A DNA stretch of 64,000 nt, taken from contig JBEVVY010000001.1 of NCBI GenBank assembly GCA_040506895.1, positions 496,001 through 560,000 of the forward strand, written 5' to 3'. Below are positions 7,380-17,338 of the stretch, piece after piece. The notes below the pieces were generated by a model. It had not been told where the DNA came from. It saw only the letters and a list, made by a program, of their open reading frames with translations, and did no database searches. The number at the start of each line of letters is the position of its first letter. Within the stretch, counting starts at the first letter, position 1. The position numbers and the translations under genes were made by a program. This DNA comes from Sedimenticola_A sp040506895 (GTDB lineage Bacteria; Pseudomonadota; Gammaproteobacteria; Chromatiales; Chromatiaceae).

Positions 7380-10300
7380 ATGCGCCTAGAAAAAATAAAA
7401 TTAGCCGGATTCAAATCCTTCGTTGACCCAACCACCGTTCCGTTCCCCAGTAACCTGGTCGGTATCGTCGGTCCCAACGGCTGTGGAAAGTCCAACGTGA
7501 TCGATGCGGTCCGCTGGGTCATGGGTGAGACCTCGGCCAAGATGCTGCGTGGCGAATCCATGGCCGACGTCATCTTCAACGGCTCCACCAGCCGCAAGCC
7601 CGTGGGTACCGCGAGTATCGAGCTGGTGTTCGACAATGCCGACGGCAGTGCCGGTGGACAGTACGCCCAGTACAGCCAGATCGCGGTCAAGCGACAGGTC
7701 TCCCGTGACGGACAATCCAGCTATTTCATGAACGGCGTGCGGTGCCGCCGCCGCGACATCACCGACCTTTTCCTGGGTACCGGCCTGGGTCCCCGCAGTT
7801 ACTCCATCATCGAGCAGGGGATGATCTCGCGCCTGATCGAGGCGCGCCCCGAGGATCTTCGGGCATTCCTGGAAGAGGCCGCGGGTATCTCCAAGTACAA
7901 GGAGCGCCGCCGCGATACGGAGAACCGTATCAAGCACACCCGGGAAAACCTCGACCGCCTCAACGACCTGCGCGAGGAGATCGCCAAGCAGCTGCAGCAC
8001 CTGCAGCGCCAGGCGGCCACGGCCGAGAGATATAAAGAGTACAAGACCCAGGAACGGCGCCTGAAGGCCGAACTGTTGGCCCTGCGCTGGAGTGCCCTGG
8101 ACGAGGACATCAAGGTCCGTGACCGCACCATCGGTGAACGGGAGACTGACCTCGAGGCGGCCATCGCCAAGCAGCGTCGGCTGGAAGCGGATATCGAGCG
8201 CGACCGCGAGGCTCATGTCGAGGCGAATGACAATTTCAACGAGGTGCAGGGTCGCTTCTACGCTGTCGGCAGTGATATCGCCCGCCTGGAACAGGCGATC
8301 CAGTTCGCCAAGGAGAGCCGCGGTCAGAACGAACATGACCTGCACCAGACCGAGCAGGCCTGGCAGGAGTCCAGCGACCACAGGGTGCAGGACGAGAACC
8401 GGCTCAGGGAGCTGAACGAGACCCTCGCCGTTGAAGAGCCCAAGCTGGAGGAGGCGCGGGCCATCAAGCAGACCTCCGCCGAGCGCCTCGCCGAGGCCGA
8501 GCAGGCGATGCAGCAGTGGCAGAGCGAGTGGGAGAATTTCAACCGCCAGGCCGCCGAGCCAGCCCAGACCGCCCAGGTCGAGCGTACCCGCATCAACCAC
8601 ATCGAGCAGCAGGACCAGAACCTGCAGCGCCGTATCGAGAAGTTCACCGAGGAGATGGCCCGCCTGGAGGATCCCCGCCTGGCCCAGGATATCGTGGAAC
8701 TGGAAAACCAGGAGTCGGCGCGTGAAGAGCAGGCCGCAGGACTGCAGGGAAGTGTTGCGGAGGCGGTGGAGAGGATCAACGCCCAGCGGCAGAACAGCGT
8801 CAGCCTGAACAATGAACTCAACGAGGTACGGGCAAACCTGCAGACCCTGCGTGGCCGCCACGCCTCCCTGGAAGCCCTGCAGCAGGCGGCACTGGGCAAG
8901 GACGAAGGGGCCACCACCCAGTGGCTGGAGAATCATGAGCTTGACCGCGCATCCCGCCTGGCCGAGAAGGTCGACGTGGAGTCGGGCTGGCAGCGGGCGG
9001 TGGAGACCGTCCTCGGCTTCCACCTGCAGGCGGTCTGCGTCAGTGGCTTCGGCAACCTGGGCGCGGAACTGGCTGCCCTGGAGAGCGGCAATCTCGCCCT
9101 GTTCGATACGGCAAGCCAGGCATCCGGTCAGCCTGTCGAGGCGGGATCAATTCTCGAAAAGATCAAGGCGCCCTGGCCACTCAATGGGCTCCTGGGCGGC
9201 ATCTTCACCGCGGAGGATGTAAACCAGGCGATGAACCAGCGGACCGGTCTGAAAGACGGCCAGTCGATCATCACCCGGGACGGCATCTGGCTCGGTCGTG
9301 ACTGGTTGCGACTCAACCGTGAGAGCGGCGAGAGCGGTGGCGTGCTGGAACGCGAGGAGGAGATACGCGAGCTCGCCGAGCAGATCGCAGCCCTGGAGGC
9401 GAAGGCCGAAGAGCTGGCCGCTGCCGTGGAGCAGGGCCGTGAACAGGTCCAGCAGGCCGAGCACGAGCGGGAGAACCGCCAGAGAGAGCTTAACGAGATC
9501 AACCGGGCACTCTCCGATATCCGCTCGAACCTTACCGGCAAACGCACCCGGGCCGAACATCTGCGCAACCGCATCGAGCATGTACGGGGCGAGATGGAAG
9601 ACCTGGCCCAGCAGATGGAACAGGGGCGAGACGACCTGGAGATGGCACGCGAGAAGCTCCACGCCTCGCTGGAGGAGATGGAGACCCTGGGCGAGCGGCG
9701 TGATGGACTGATCCATCGCCGTGACGAGCTGCGTGAACGGCTCAACGCCATACGCGACGAGGCCGGCATGCAGCGGGGCAAGGCTCACGAGATAGCCCTG
9801 CGCATCGAGTCCATGAGAAGCTCCCGGGAATCCCTGACCCAGAGCCTGCAGCGCATGGAGGGGCAACTGGCCCACCTGGCGACCCGCCGCGAAGAGCTCA
9901 AGCTGGCCCTGGAAGAGAGTGCCGCTCCCATCGTCGAGCAGGGCCAGGAACTGGAACTGCAGCTGGCCCGTCGGGTCGAGGTTGAGGCGGAACTGACCAA
10001 GGCGCGCCAGACACTTGAAGAGATCGATGCACGCCTGCGCGGCCTGGAGCAGGATCGCAGCAGCGCGGAGCACCAGGTACAGAATCAACGCTCTTCGCTC
10101 GACCAGGCGAAGATGCAGCGCCAGGAGGTCGTGGTCCGCAGCAAGACCATCGAAGAGCAACTGGCCGAATCGGGCTTTATGCGCGAGGAGCTGTTCATGG
10201 AGATGCCGGGGGATGCCTCGGTGGAGAAGTGGCAGCAGGAGGTGGAGCGTATGGATCTGCGCATCCGCCGTCTCGGCCCCATCAACCTGGCCGCCATCGA

Positions 10301-10886
10301 CGAGTTCCAGGAGCAGTCGGAGCGCATGCACTACCTGGATGCCCAGCATGCGGACGTGACCGAGTCACTCGAGACCCTGGAGAACGCCATCCGCAAGATC
10401 GACCGGGAGACCCGTACCCGCTTCAAGGAGACCTTCGACAAGGTCAACAGCGGTCTGCAGGAGAAGTTCCCCCAGCTGTTCGGTGGCGGTCACGCCTACC
10501 TGCAGCTCACCGGCGAAGACCTGCTCGATACCGGCGTCACCGTCATGGCCCGTCCGCCCGGCAAGCGTAACTCCAGCATCCACCTGCTGTCGGGTGGTGA
10601 GAAGGCGCTGACCGCGGTGGCCCTGGTATTCGCCATCTTCGAGCTCAACCCGGCGCCTTTCTGTATGCTGGACGAGGTGGACGCCCCTCTGGACGACGCC
10701 AACGTCGGCCGCTTCTGCGATATGGTGCGATTGATGTCGGATCGGGTACAGTTCATATTCATCACCCACAACAAGATCACCATGGAGCTCTCGAACCAGC
10801 TCACCGGTGTCACCATGCACGAGCCCGGCGTATCGCGGCTGGTGTCGGTGGATGTGGAGGAGGCCGCCCAGATGGCGGCGATGTAG
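7380..10886 (+). CDS. smc: Chromosome segregation ATPase SMC
   Basis: SMC is the core ATPase of the condensin-like complex that organises the nucleoid. The 1168-residue protein shows the full architecture: N-terminal Walker A (GPNGCGKSNVIDAVRW, near residue 32), long coiled coils rich in Glu/Gln/Arg, a hinge around residues 500-640, a second coiled coil, and the C-terminal head with the signature LLSGGEKALTAVAL and Walker B FCMLDEVDAPLDDANV. It is followed by zipA and ligA, the standard gammaproteobacterial order. The 212-base gap before it separates it from the divergent queF and should hold its promoter. Confidence 0.98.
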   Translation: MRLEKIKLAGFKSFVDPTTVPFPSNLVGIVGPNGCGKSNVIDAVRWVMGETSAKMLRGESMADVIFNGSTSRKPVGTASIELVFDNADGSAGGQYAQYSQIAVKRQVSRDGQSSYFMNGVRCRRRDITDLFLGTGLGPRSYSIIEQGMISRLIEARPEDLRAFLEEAAGISKYKERRRDTENRIKHTRENLDRLNDLREEIAKQLQHLQRQAATAERYKEYKTQERRLKAELLALRWSALDEDIKVRDRTIGERETDLEAAIAKQRRLEADIERDREAHVEANDNFNEVQGRFYAVGSDIARLEQAIQFAKESRGQNEHDLHQTEQAWQESSDHRVQDENRLRELNETLAVEEPKLEEARAIKQTSAERLAEAEQAMQQWQSEWENFNRQAAEPAQTAQVERTRINHIEQQDQNLQRRIEKFTEEMARLEDPRLAQDIVELENQESAREEQAAGLQGSVAEAVERINAQRQNSVSLNNELNEVRANLQTLRGRHASLEALQQAALGKDEGATTQWLENHELDRASRLAEKVDVESGWQRAVETVLGFHLQAVCVSGFGNLGAELAALESGNLALFDTASQASGQPVEAGSILEKIKAPWPLNGLLGGIFTAEDVNQAMNQRTGLKDGQSIITRDGIWLGRDWLRLNRESGESGGVLEREEEIRELAEQIAALEAKAEELAAAVEQGREQVQQAEHERENRQRELNEINRALSDIRSNLTGKRTRAEHLRNRIEHVRGEMEDLAQQMEQGRDDLEMAREKLHASLEEMETLGERRDGLIHRRDELRERLNAIRDEAGMQRGKAHEIALRIESMRSSRESLTQSLQRMEGQLAHLATRREELKLALEESAAPIVEQGQELELQLARRVEVEAELTKARQTLEEIDARLRGLEQDRSSAEHQVQNQRSSLDQAKMQRQEVVVRSKTIEEQLAESGFMREELFMEMPGDASVEKWQQEVERMDLRIRRLGPINLAAIDEFQEQSERMHYLDAQHADVTESLETLENAIRKIDRETRTRFKETFDKVNSGLQEKFPQLFGGGHAYLQLTGEDLLDTGVTVMARPPGKRNSSIHLLSGGEKALTAVALVFAIFELNPAPFCMLDEVDAPLDDANVGRFCDMVRLMSDRVQFIFITHNKITMELSNQLTGVTMHEPGVSRLVSVDVEEAAQMAAM

Positions 10887-10928
10887 CTGACGTAACGATT
10901 TACACTAAACCGGAAACAGACTATCCGT

Positions 10929-11765
10929 ATGGACGCCGATATCCTGCGACTGATTCTCTTCCTGGCCGGAGTCGCCCTGATTCTGGGGATCTACTTCTGG
11001 GATCGTCACAAGAAGGTCACCAGCAAGGTGCATGCGATCCGCAAGGCCCAGCAGGAGATGGAGCCCGAAATCGTAACGGAACCCGATCCGGTCCGGGACG
11101 AAGCGTCTTACATGGAAGAGGAACCGGTCGAGCCGTTCATTGAAGAGTACAACGAGCCGCAGCAAGCAGGGCCTGCAGATGCGCTCGATAAAGAGCTCAA
11201 CCAGCTGGACGAGATCGTTCACCAGCAGAGCGAACCGGTGGAGCCGATCCGGGAGGAGACGGCTGAACAGGCCGAGTTCTCCTTCGCCGCGGTAGACGAG
11301 ATCGACCCCGACGAGATCCGCAGAAAGGGCCTTCCCACCAAGATTATCCAGCTCGTTCTCAAGGCACGTAACGGTGGCTTCAACAATGCCGATGTCTGGC
11401 GGGCGGCCCGCGAGGTCGAGCTGGAGTACGGCGAGATGGATATCTTCCATCGCAGGGCGGGTGGCAAGAACAGTCCGGCGGTCTTCAGCATGGCCAGCAT
11501 GGTGGAGCCGGGCACCTTTCCCAACAGCCCCGATGCAACCTTCATCACCCCGGGACTTGCGCTCTTCTGCCAGCTGCCCGGACCCAAGGATGGACTGGCG
11601 GTCTTCTCAGACATGCTTTTCACTGCCGAGCGCCTGGGCTCCATGCTTGATGCCACGCTCCAGGACGAGACCCACAGTGACCTGACCAAACAGTCCATCG
11701 AACATATGCGCGAAGAGATTCTCGAGTACCGCCGGCAGCTGCAGCTGGCAAGAGCCAAGCGATGA
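10929..11765 (+). CDS. zipA: Cell division protein ZipA
   Basis: ZipA anchors FtsZ to the inner membrane at the division septum. The 278-residue protein has an N-terminal membrane segment (residues about 4-23), a basic patch (WDRHKK), an acidic Glu/Pro-rich linker, and a C-terminal FtsZ-binding domain from about residue 135 (QLVLKARNGGFNNADVWRAA, FSMASMVEPGTF, FCQLPGPKDGLAVF). The spacing from smc is 42 bases, and the last four bases overlap the ligA start (ATGA), so the three genes were probably co-transcribed and translationally coupled. Confidence 0.95.
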   Translation: MDADILRLILFLAGVALILGIYFWDRHKKVTSKVHAIRKAQQEMEPEIVTEPDPVRDEASYMEEEPVEPFIEEYNEPQQAGPADALDKELNQLDEIVHQQSEPVEPIREETAEQAEFSFAAVDEIDPDEIRRKGLPTKIIQLVLKARNGGFNNADVWRAAREVELEYGEMDIFHRRAGGKNSPAVFSMASMVEPGTFPNSPDATFITPGLALFCQLPGPKDGLAVFSDMLFTAERLGSMLDATLQDETHSDLTKQSIEHMREEILEYRRQLQLARAKR

Positions 11766-12979
11766 CCATCCCCAGGGCGGACAGGGATCGCGCAGCGCAG
11801 CTGCGCGACCGCATCGACTATCACAACTACCAGTACTACGTGCTCGACAACCCGGAGATACCGGACAGCGAGTACGACCGCATGATGCGGGAACTCCATG
11901 AGCTGGAAGAAAAGCACCCGGAACTGCTGACACCGGACTCGCCGACCCAGCGTGTCGGGGCTAAACCCCTGGAAGGCTTCGACGAGGTAGAGCACCGTGT
12001 GCCCATGCTCTCCCTGGGCAACGCCTTCTCGGACGAGGAGATGACCGCATTCGACAAGCGCGTGCGCGATCGGCTGGGTACCGGTGAACAGATCGTCTAC
12101 GCCGCCGAGCCGAAGCTCGACGGGCTCGCCATCAGCCTGCGCTACGAGGATGGCGTACTGGTACAGGCCGCCACCCGTGGCGACGGTCAGAACGGTGAGG
12201 ACGTCACCCAGAATGTACGCACCATCCCCTCGGTCCCCCTGCGGCTTCTGGGTGAGGGGTGGCCCCGGGTGCTGGAGGTGCGGGGCGAGATCTACATGCC
12301 CCTCGCCGGCTTCAACACCATGAACGAGAAGGCGCGCAAGGCGGGTGAAAAGACCTTCGCCAATCCCCGCAACGCCGCCGCGGGCAGCCTGCGGCAGCTC
12401 GACTCCCGTATCACTGCCCAGCGCCCCCTGGCCATCTTCTGCTACGGCTTCGGCGAGGTGGAGGGTGGCCCGTTGGCGTCCACCCACAGTGAGAGCATCC
12501 ACATGCTCACCCGGTGGGGGCTGCGTATCTCGCCTGAACTGAAGACGGTCACCGGCGTGGAGGGTTGCCTCGAATTCTACCGCGCCATCGGCGAGCGCCG
12601 GGACAGCCTCGACTACGATATAGATGGCGTGGTCTTCAAGGTGGACAGCTTCGAGCAGCAGCAGGCACTGGGCTTCGTCTCCCGGGCACCACGCTGGGCT
12701 ATCGCCCAGAAGTTTCCTGCCCAGGAGGAGATGACGCGCCTGCTTGATATCGATATCCAGGTGGGGCGCACCGGTGCACTTACCCCTGTCGCAAGACTGG
12801 AGCCGGTCAACGTGGCGGGGGTCACCGTCACCAACGCGACCCTGCACAACGAGGACGAGATACGCCGCAAGGATATCCGCATCGGCGACACCGTCATTAT
12901 CCGCAGGGCAGGGGACGTGGGTGTCACCATGCCCAAAGGTGTTTCAACTAGGCAATGGCACGCACACTCTATTCATTAG
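11762..12979 (+). pseudogene. ligA: Host NAD-dependent DNA ligase, N-terminal half (interrupted)
   Basis: LigA seals nicks with NAD and is normally essential. This frame encodes the adenylation half of the host enzyme: domain Ia (YHNYQYYVLDNPEIPDSEYD), the nucleotidyltransferase core with the AMP-accepting lysine in EPKLDG (Lys118), GDGQNGEDVT, VDGVVFK-type motifs, and the OB fold ending in IIRRAGDV at codon 386. Host sequence stops at base 12919. The next 19 codons come from inserted DNA, then a stop. The half is free of frameshifts. Without the zinc finger, HhH and BRCT parts it should be poorly active or inactive (family knowledge). Its other half is at 18399. Confidence 0.95.
12920..12952 (+). 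repeat. Left end motif of the ligA insertion
   Basis: The first bases after the host codon are GGTGTCACC, followed 14 bases after TGTCAC by TTTCAACTAGG (12942-12952). The other end, read inward on the minus strand, has GTGTCAC then TTTCAATTAGG with a 13-base spacer. Matching motif order and spacing at both ends supports these as transposon termini. The arms are too diverged between the motifs to be a simple perfect inverted repeat. Confidence 0.55.
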
Positions 12980-13048
12980 TGATTCGAATGAGAACACTTA
13001 TTTTAAATAAAGGTAATCGCTTTAGCCTGTTAAGGTGGGCGTCTAATT

Positions 13049-14998
13049 ATGTCTATTAAGTTAACAGATGCTCAAATGGCTGCGATTAAACAAGCAGGCA
13101 TTGAAATAGATAAAACAAAAGCACAAAAACTTTTGAGTACGGATGAGGGCTTGTGGGCGTTTTCTCCTGAAGATCTAACACTAATTCTTCAAATCGCCAA
13201 TGCGACATATAGAGCTGGTGTTCCAGTAATGTCGGATGCTAAGTATGACTCTTTGTATGTTAAAGAGCTTGAAACACAGGATCCTGGTAGTACGTTTTTG
13301 GCTTCAGTTGAGCCAGAACCAGTCATTGAATCAAAAACTGTTGAATTGCCGGTAAGAATGCTTTCAACAGAAAAAGCATACTCTTATGAAGAAATTGAGA
13401 AATGGGTAAAGCGACTTGTAAAAGCGGCTAACGATATAGATCTAAGTATGGACGATTTGGAAATCAGAGTAACGCCTAAACTAGATGGCTACGCCGCTTA
13501 TGATGATGGAGAAAAGCTATACACAAGAGGTGATGGTTTTAGAGGGCAAGATATAACTAGAGCATTTGACAGGGGGTTGAAGGTTGCTAAAGGTGGGGTG
13601 AGAGGCTCTGGTGCTGGCGAAATTGTAATTAGAAAGAGCTATTTTGACGAAAAATTAAGTGGCTATTTTGAAAACGCTAGAAATGTCCAGGCGTCCATTA
13701 TTGCGGAGAAGAAGGTAGATGAGAGAATACAGCAGGCTATAGATGATGAGGCTTGCGTTTTCTATCCCTTTGAGCTCTTGGATGATTGGGTAGGAAGCTA
13801 TAAAGTTTTCTTGAGTGATTTTAATAATATTCTAGATAAGATTTGGAATGCCGTTGATTACGAGGTTGATGGAATAATTGCGGAAGCAACCAATAGCTTG
13901 CTGAAGGAATATATGGGCTCAACAAGGAAGAGTCATAGATGGCAAATCGCGTATAAGGTCAACGCAGAAATTGCAAAGGTGGTAGTAAGAGGGGTTGTCC
14001 CTCAAACCTCAAGAACAGGGAAGTTGACACCTGTCGCTCTATTGGAGCCAACAAGGTTAAGTGGGGCTACTATCAGCCGGGCAACTGCTCATCATTATGG
14101 AATGGTGAAGTCTAAAGGCATTGGTAAAGGTTCTTTGGTCGAGCTGGTGAGAAGTGGTTTAGTCATACCAAAAATAGAAAGCGTTATTGAAAGGGCGAAG
14201 CCAGATATTCCAGAAGAATGTCCTAGCTGTCAGTCTCATGTGGTCTGGGATGGAGATAACTTATTTTGTCCTAATACTACAGATTGCCCAGCCCAAGCCG
14301 AAAACACGATGATCCATTTTTTTAAAACACTAAGAAATGTAGATGGGTTTGGTCCTAAAGTTATTGAAAGAATATACAAATCCGGAATTAGGTCGATTCA
14401 TGATATATACGATCTAAGTGTTGAAAAGTTAGTGGAAATGGGCTTTGGGGAGAAGACTTCGGAGAATTTGATTGAGCAACTATTGGCAAGCCGAACTTTA
14501 GAGGTGGAGGATTGGAGATTTTTAGCTGCATTTGGTGCTCCAAGACTCGGAGAAGGTAATTGTGAGAAATTGCTAACACATCACTATGTTGCCGATGTTT
14601 TTAATCTGACTGTAGAGGACATGATTAAGATAGATGGGTTTGCTGAAACAAGTGCGGAGACTATCCATGAGGGATTGAAGAGTATAGAAAAGGAATTTCA
14701 ATTAATTTACAAGTTAGGCTTTAATCTTAAAGAAACTAAAATAGTAGTTACAGAATCAGATCTTTTACTAAGTGGAGAATTGATAGTATTCACTGGTTCA
14801 ATGGAGCATGGAAAGCGTCCAGATATGGAATCTGAGGCCAAGATGCTTGGTGCAAAAATTGGAAAGTCAATTACAAGTAAAACAACTATGCTTGTTACGG
14901 GGCAGAGTGTCGGAGAGAAGAAGATAGAAGCTGCTGCCGAAAAAGGCGTACGAGTATTGAGTGAGAATGAATATCTTCAGATAATAAAAAAGCATTAG
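13049..14998 (+). CDS. Element-borne NAD-dependent DNA ligase (LigA-like, divergent)
   Basis: The 649-residue protein is a full-length bacterial-type ligase and not a duplicate of the host gene. It has a divergent Ia-like start (VMSDAKYDSLYVKELE near residues 60-73), a nucleotidyltransferase domain with the AMP-lysine in TPKLDGYA (Lys144), TRGDGFRGQDIT, EVDGIIAE, an OB region (GKLTPVALLEPTRLSGATI, SLVELVRSGLVIPKIE), a four-cysteine zinc finger (CPSC...C...C, near residue 390), HhH repeats (FGPKVIERIYKSG, GFGEKTSENL) and a C-terminal BRCT domain (IVFTGSMEHGKRPDMESEAK). The gene is AT-rich, unlike its neighbours. An AAGGTGG about 11 bases before the ATG could serve as ribosome site. It lies in the orientation of the broken ligA, first behind the junction, so it may use the smc-zipA-ligA transcript. 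Inferred role: replacing the ligase destroyed by the insertion. Confidence 0.92.
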   Translation: MSIKLTDAQMAAIKQAGIEIDKTKAQKLLSTDEGLWAFSPEDLTLILQIANATYRAGVPVMSDAKYDSLYVKELETQDPGSTFLASVEPEPVIESKTVELPVRMLSTEKAYSYEEIEKWVKRLVKAANDIDLSMDDLEIRVTPKLDGYAAYDDGEKLYTRGDGFRGQDITRAFDRGLKVAKGGVRGSGAGEIVIRKSYFDEKLSGYFENARNVQASIIAEKKVDERIQQAIDDEACVFYPFELLDDWVGSYKVFLSDFNNILDKIWNAVDYEVDGIIAEATNSLLKEYMGSTRKSHRWQIAYKVNAEIAKVVVRGVVPQTSRTGKLTPVALLEPTRLSGATISRATAHHYGMVKSKGIGKGSLVELVRSGLVIPKIESVIERAKPDIPEECPSCQSHVVWDGDNLFCPNTTDCPAQAENTMIHFFKTLRNVDGFGPKVIERIYKSGIRSIHDIYDLSVEKLVEMGFGEKTSENLIEQLLASRTLEVEDWRFLAAFGAPRLGEGNCEKLLTHHYVADVFNLTVEDMIKIDGFAETSAETIHEGLKSIEKEFQLIYKLGFNLKETKIVVTESDLLLSGELIVFTGSMEHGKRPDMESEAKMLGAKIGKSITSKTTMLVTGQSVGEKKIEAAAEKGVRVLSENEYLQIIKKH

Positions 14999-15228
14999 GA
15001 GTGCACGTCGGAGTAATTTTTATAGTTTATAGGAGCCTAATTCAAAATGACTGCATGAGTAAGCTCAATAATTATTCGCTAAAGTCATAATAATATATGG
15101 AATACCTGAATCACCAAGCAGGATGCGAAAACGCTCACTCATGTGTAGAAATCTGGACTTGAACCGGCATCTATCGAAATTGGGTGCGATGTTATCTGAC
15201 AGTGGAGATCAACGTAACAATACACCCG
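14999..15228. other. Short AT-rich gap inside the element
   Basis: This 230-base gap separates the ligase from the convergent GlgE-like gene and marks the switch from AT-rich to GC-rich sequence. I see no gene, clear terminator or RNA in it. Confidence 0.4.
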
Positions 15229-16866
15229 CTACAAACGCTGCCCTACCTCGACGACGGCACAACGTGCCGCACATAGATTACTGACGCTGTCTTCATTGAT
15301 GAAGCCAGCGGAGAACCGAATGCCGCGGTTGGCGAGCAGTGGCTTTAGGTCTTGGGGTTCATGGCCGCAATTGATGACAAAGCGGACGTTTCCCCAGCCG
15401 CCATGCACCAGCAAACCCGTGCGCTCTACAAAGAACTCCACTCTTTCACGCATCCAGCCCTCAGCGAAGATTAGCTTCCGCATTCGAGTCAGGTTTCCCC
15501 AGAACTTTCTGAACTGTGCCAGTCTTTGTGCGTTGGGCCGTATTGGCACCGGCGAGAATAACAGCAAAGCTTCTTCTGAGAGGTCAACTCCCGGAGGCGG
15601 CGTTCCAAACCCAATGTTGCTTATCCGGGTCTCACCCCATTCACTACCTGAATATATGAACGGAATCGTGTTAGGTAATGCATTGAAAGCTAGTGTCAGC
15701 GCCATGCCAAACTCGAAATCCGCCGGAACGCCGTCGTGATTAGAAACGCCCGCGAAAAACCGAGTGTCACAGTTGTTACGGCACAGCTCGGTTAGGCGTC
15801 GAAGTTGCTGATGCAGTTCCTTTGCGCACTTTTCAGGGGCATACGCTCTCGGCGCGACGCGGGAAACAAGTGGGCCCTGCACAAACTCAAAAGCGTTGGG
15901 ATCGGTGAAGTCATCGAGCTGTTCAGCGACTACAAAAAGCTCTGGGTGGCGCAGTGACGGGCGGCGTCGACGCCTGACTGGCAGTGCTGAACTCACGTCA
16001 ACTATACAGCACCTGTCTCCTGCCTTTCTACGATGTTTGGCAATAGATGAAATATGACTTCGGTACGCCGAAGACACGGGCAAATCGCATCGGTCTTCAA
16101 TCGAACGGCCGAACACCCTGGGCCGATTGTCTTCGAAGACACGAAGGCCCGCCACATCTTTCCAAGCACTAGTTTCGGAGAGATCGATAACTGGGTCAGG
16201 GAAGGCGTTCACTACGCTTGCCAGGCGGCCATCCGGATCCCGTGCCACCGCAAGCGTGCCCTCAGGTGTAGTTTCAAAACGTATCTTGTCGGAGGTAGGC
16301 GCCGGGGCCATTTCGAAGTCGGCCGAATCGTAAGGCGTCGCGGCGCGATCACCCGAAGGAGTCTCTGGCCGAATCACATGACCGGTAACCACCTGCGATG
16401 GGTGAGCGTGCCACCAATGAACAAGGTCTGGTACTGCTGCAACGATTGGGCTATCAATAGCAATTGTAGCTACAGGAATGTTCATTCCGAGCCGGACACC
16501 GATACTCCGCGCGAGTGCGGTGAGTGCCGCCCATGCAGAATCTGCACTGCCACCAGATGGATGACTTGAAGGGGCTAAAAAATCAAAATTACGTACCGCG
16601 AACGGAGAACCGGCGACACCCTTACGGCGCGCATTACCTCGCGGAAATAGCGGCAACGAAATGAGGTTCGTGATCTCGAAGGCGTGGCGAAACCACGGCA
16701 TCGCGACCAGTATATTGGTCACCGCCCCTAGTGCGGGGTTGGCCACCGGGAAGGCATCAATATACCAAGCATAAACACATTCATCATGCTTCGCGGGCAA
16801 GCCCCCTTGGGTTCGTAGTGCTCTGTAGGCCGTCACACATGGTGCCCGAAACTCTGCTGCGGTCAC
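15229..16866 (-). CDS. GH13-family protein resembling GlgE maltosyltransferase, 5'-truncated
   Basis: The reported 545 residues start at a GTG, but the frame stays open upstream to the edge of the IS element at 16919 (codons reading ...VAEYYGVPSD), so the true 5' end was probably cut off. Blocks match the GH13_3/GlgE pattern by eye: AWYIDAFPV; LFPRGNARRKGVAGSPFAV; a helix-strand stretch IGVRLGMNIPVATIA; a candidate acid/base Glu in LFVVAEQLDDF; NHDGVPADFEFGMALTLAF; and PFIYSGSEWGE. A convincing nucleophile Asp region (usual form RVDNPH) is not evident, so activity is doubtful. GlgE builds alpha-1,4-glucan from maltose-1-phosphate; the link to the chromosomal glycogen genes here may be coincidence. 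Composition is GC-rich, unlike the adjacent ligase, suggesting a different source. Confidence 0.5.
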   Translation of the reverse strand: MTAAEFRAPCVTAYRALRTQGGLPAKHDECVYAWYIDAFPVANPALGAVTNILVAMPWFRHAFEITNLISLPLFPRGNARRKGVAGSPFAVRNFDFLAPSSHPSGGSADSAWAALTALARSIGVRLGMNIPVATIAIDSPIVAAVPDLVHWWHAHPSQVVTGHVIRPETPSGDRAATPYDSADFEMAPAPTSDKIRFETTPEGTLAVARDPDGRLASVVNAFPDPVIDLSETSAWKDVAGLRVFEDNRPRVFGRSIEDRCDLPVSSAYRSHISSIAKHRRKAGDRCCIVDVSSALPVRRRRRPSLRHPELFVVAEQLDDFTDPNAFEFVQGPLVSRVAPRAYAPEKCAKELHQQLRRLTELCRNNCDTRFFAGVSNHDGVPADFEFGMALTLAFNALPNTIPFIYSGSEWGETRISNIGFGTPPPGVDLSEEALLLFSPVPIRPNAQRLAQFRKFWGNLTRMRKLIFAEGWMRERVEFFVERTGLLVHGGWGNVRFVINCGHEPQDLKPLLANRGIRFSAGFINEDSVSNLCAARCAVVEVGQRL

Positions 16867-16991
16867 GTCTGATGGTACACCGTAATACTCGGCAACGGTG
16901 CTCGATAGATTGAGGCGAGTGTAGTGGCATAGTTAATTTGGCCACCTGAACCTGGGTGATATGATGTCCCAGGAGTGGAACAGGTGGCAAG

Positions 16992-17300
<309 letters not shown>

Positions 17301-17338
17301 TCAGACGACTGCATCGAGAGCGCTACCCGGTCAAGCAG

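Noticed and set aside
7401..10349. Long minus-strand open frames inside smc (540 and 400 residues)
   Set aside because: They are shadows of the GC-rich smc coding frame, Leu-rich and without family motifs.
16054..16569. Plus-strand frame of 171 residues opposite the GlgE-like gene
   Set aside because: Low-complexity shadow; the minus strand carries the recognisable GH13 motifs.
15229..16866. The GlgE-like gene as part of the chromosomal glycogen pathway
   Set aside because: It lies inside the ligA insertion, is cut at its front and lacks a clear nucleophile region, so a role in the host pathway is not supported.
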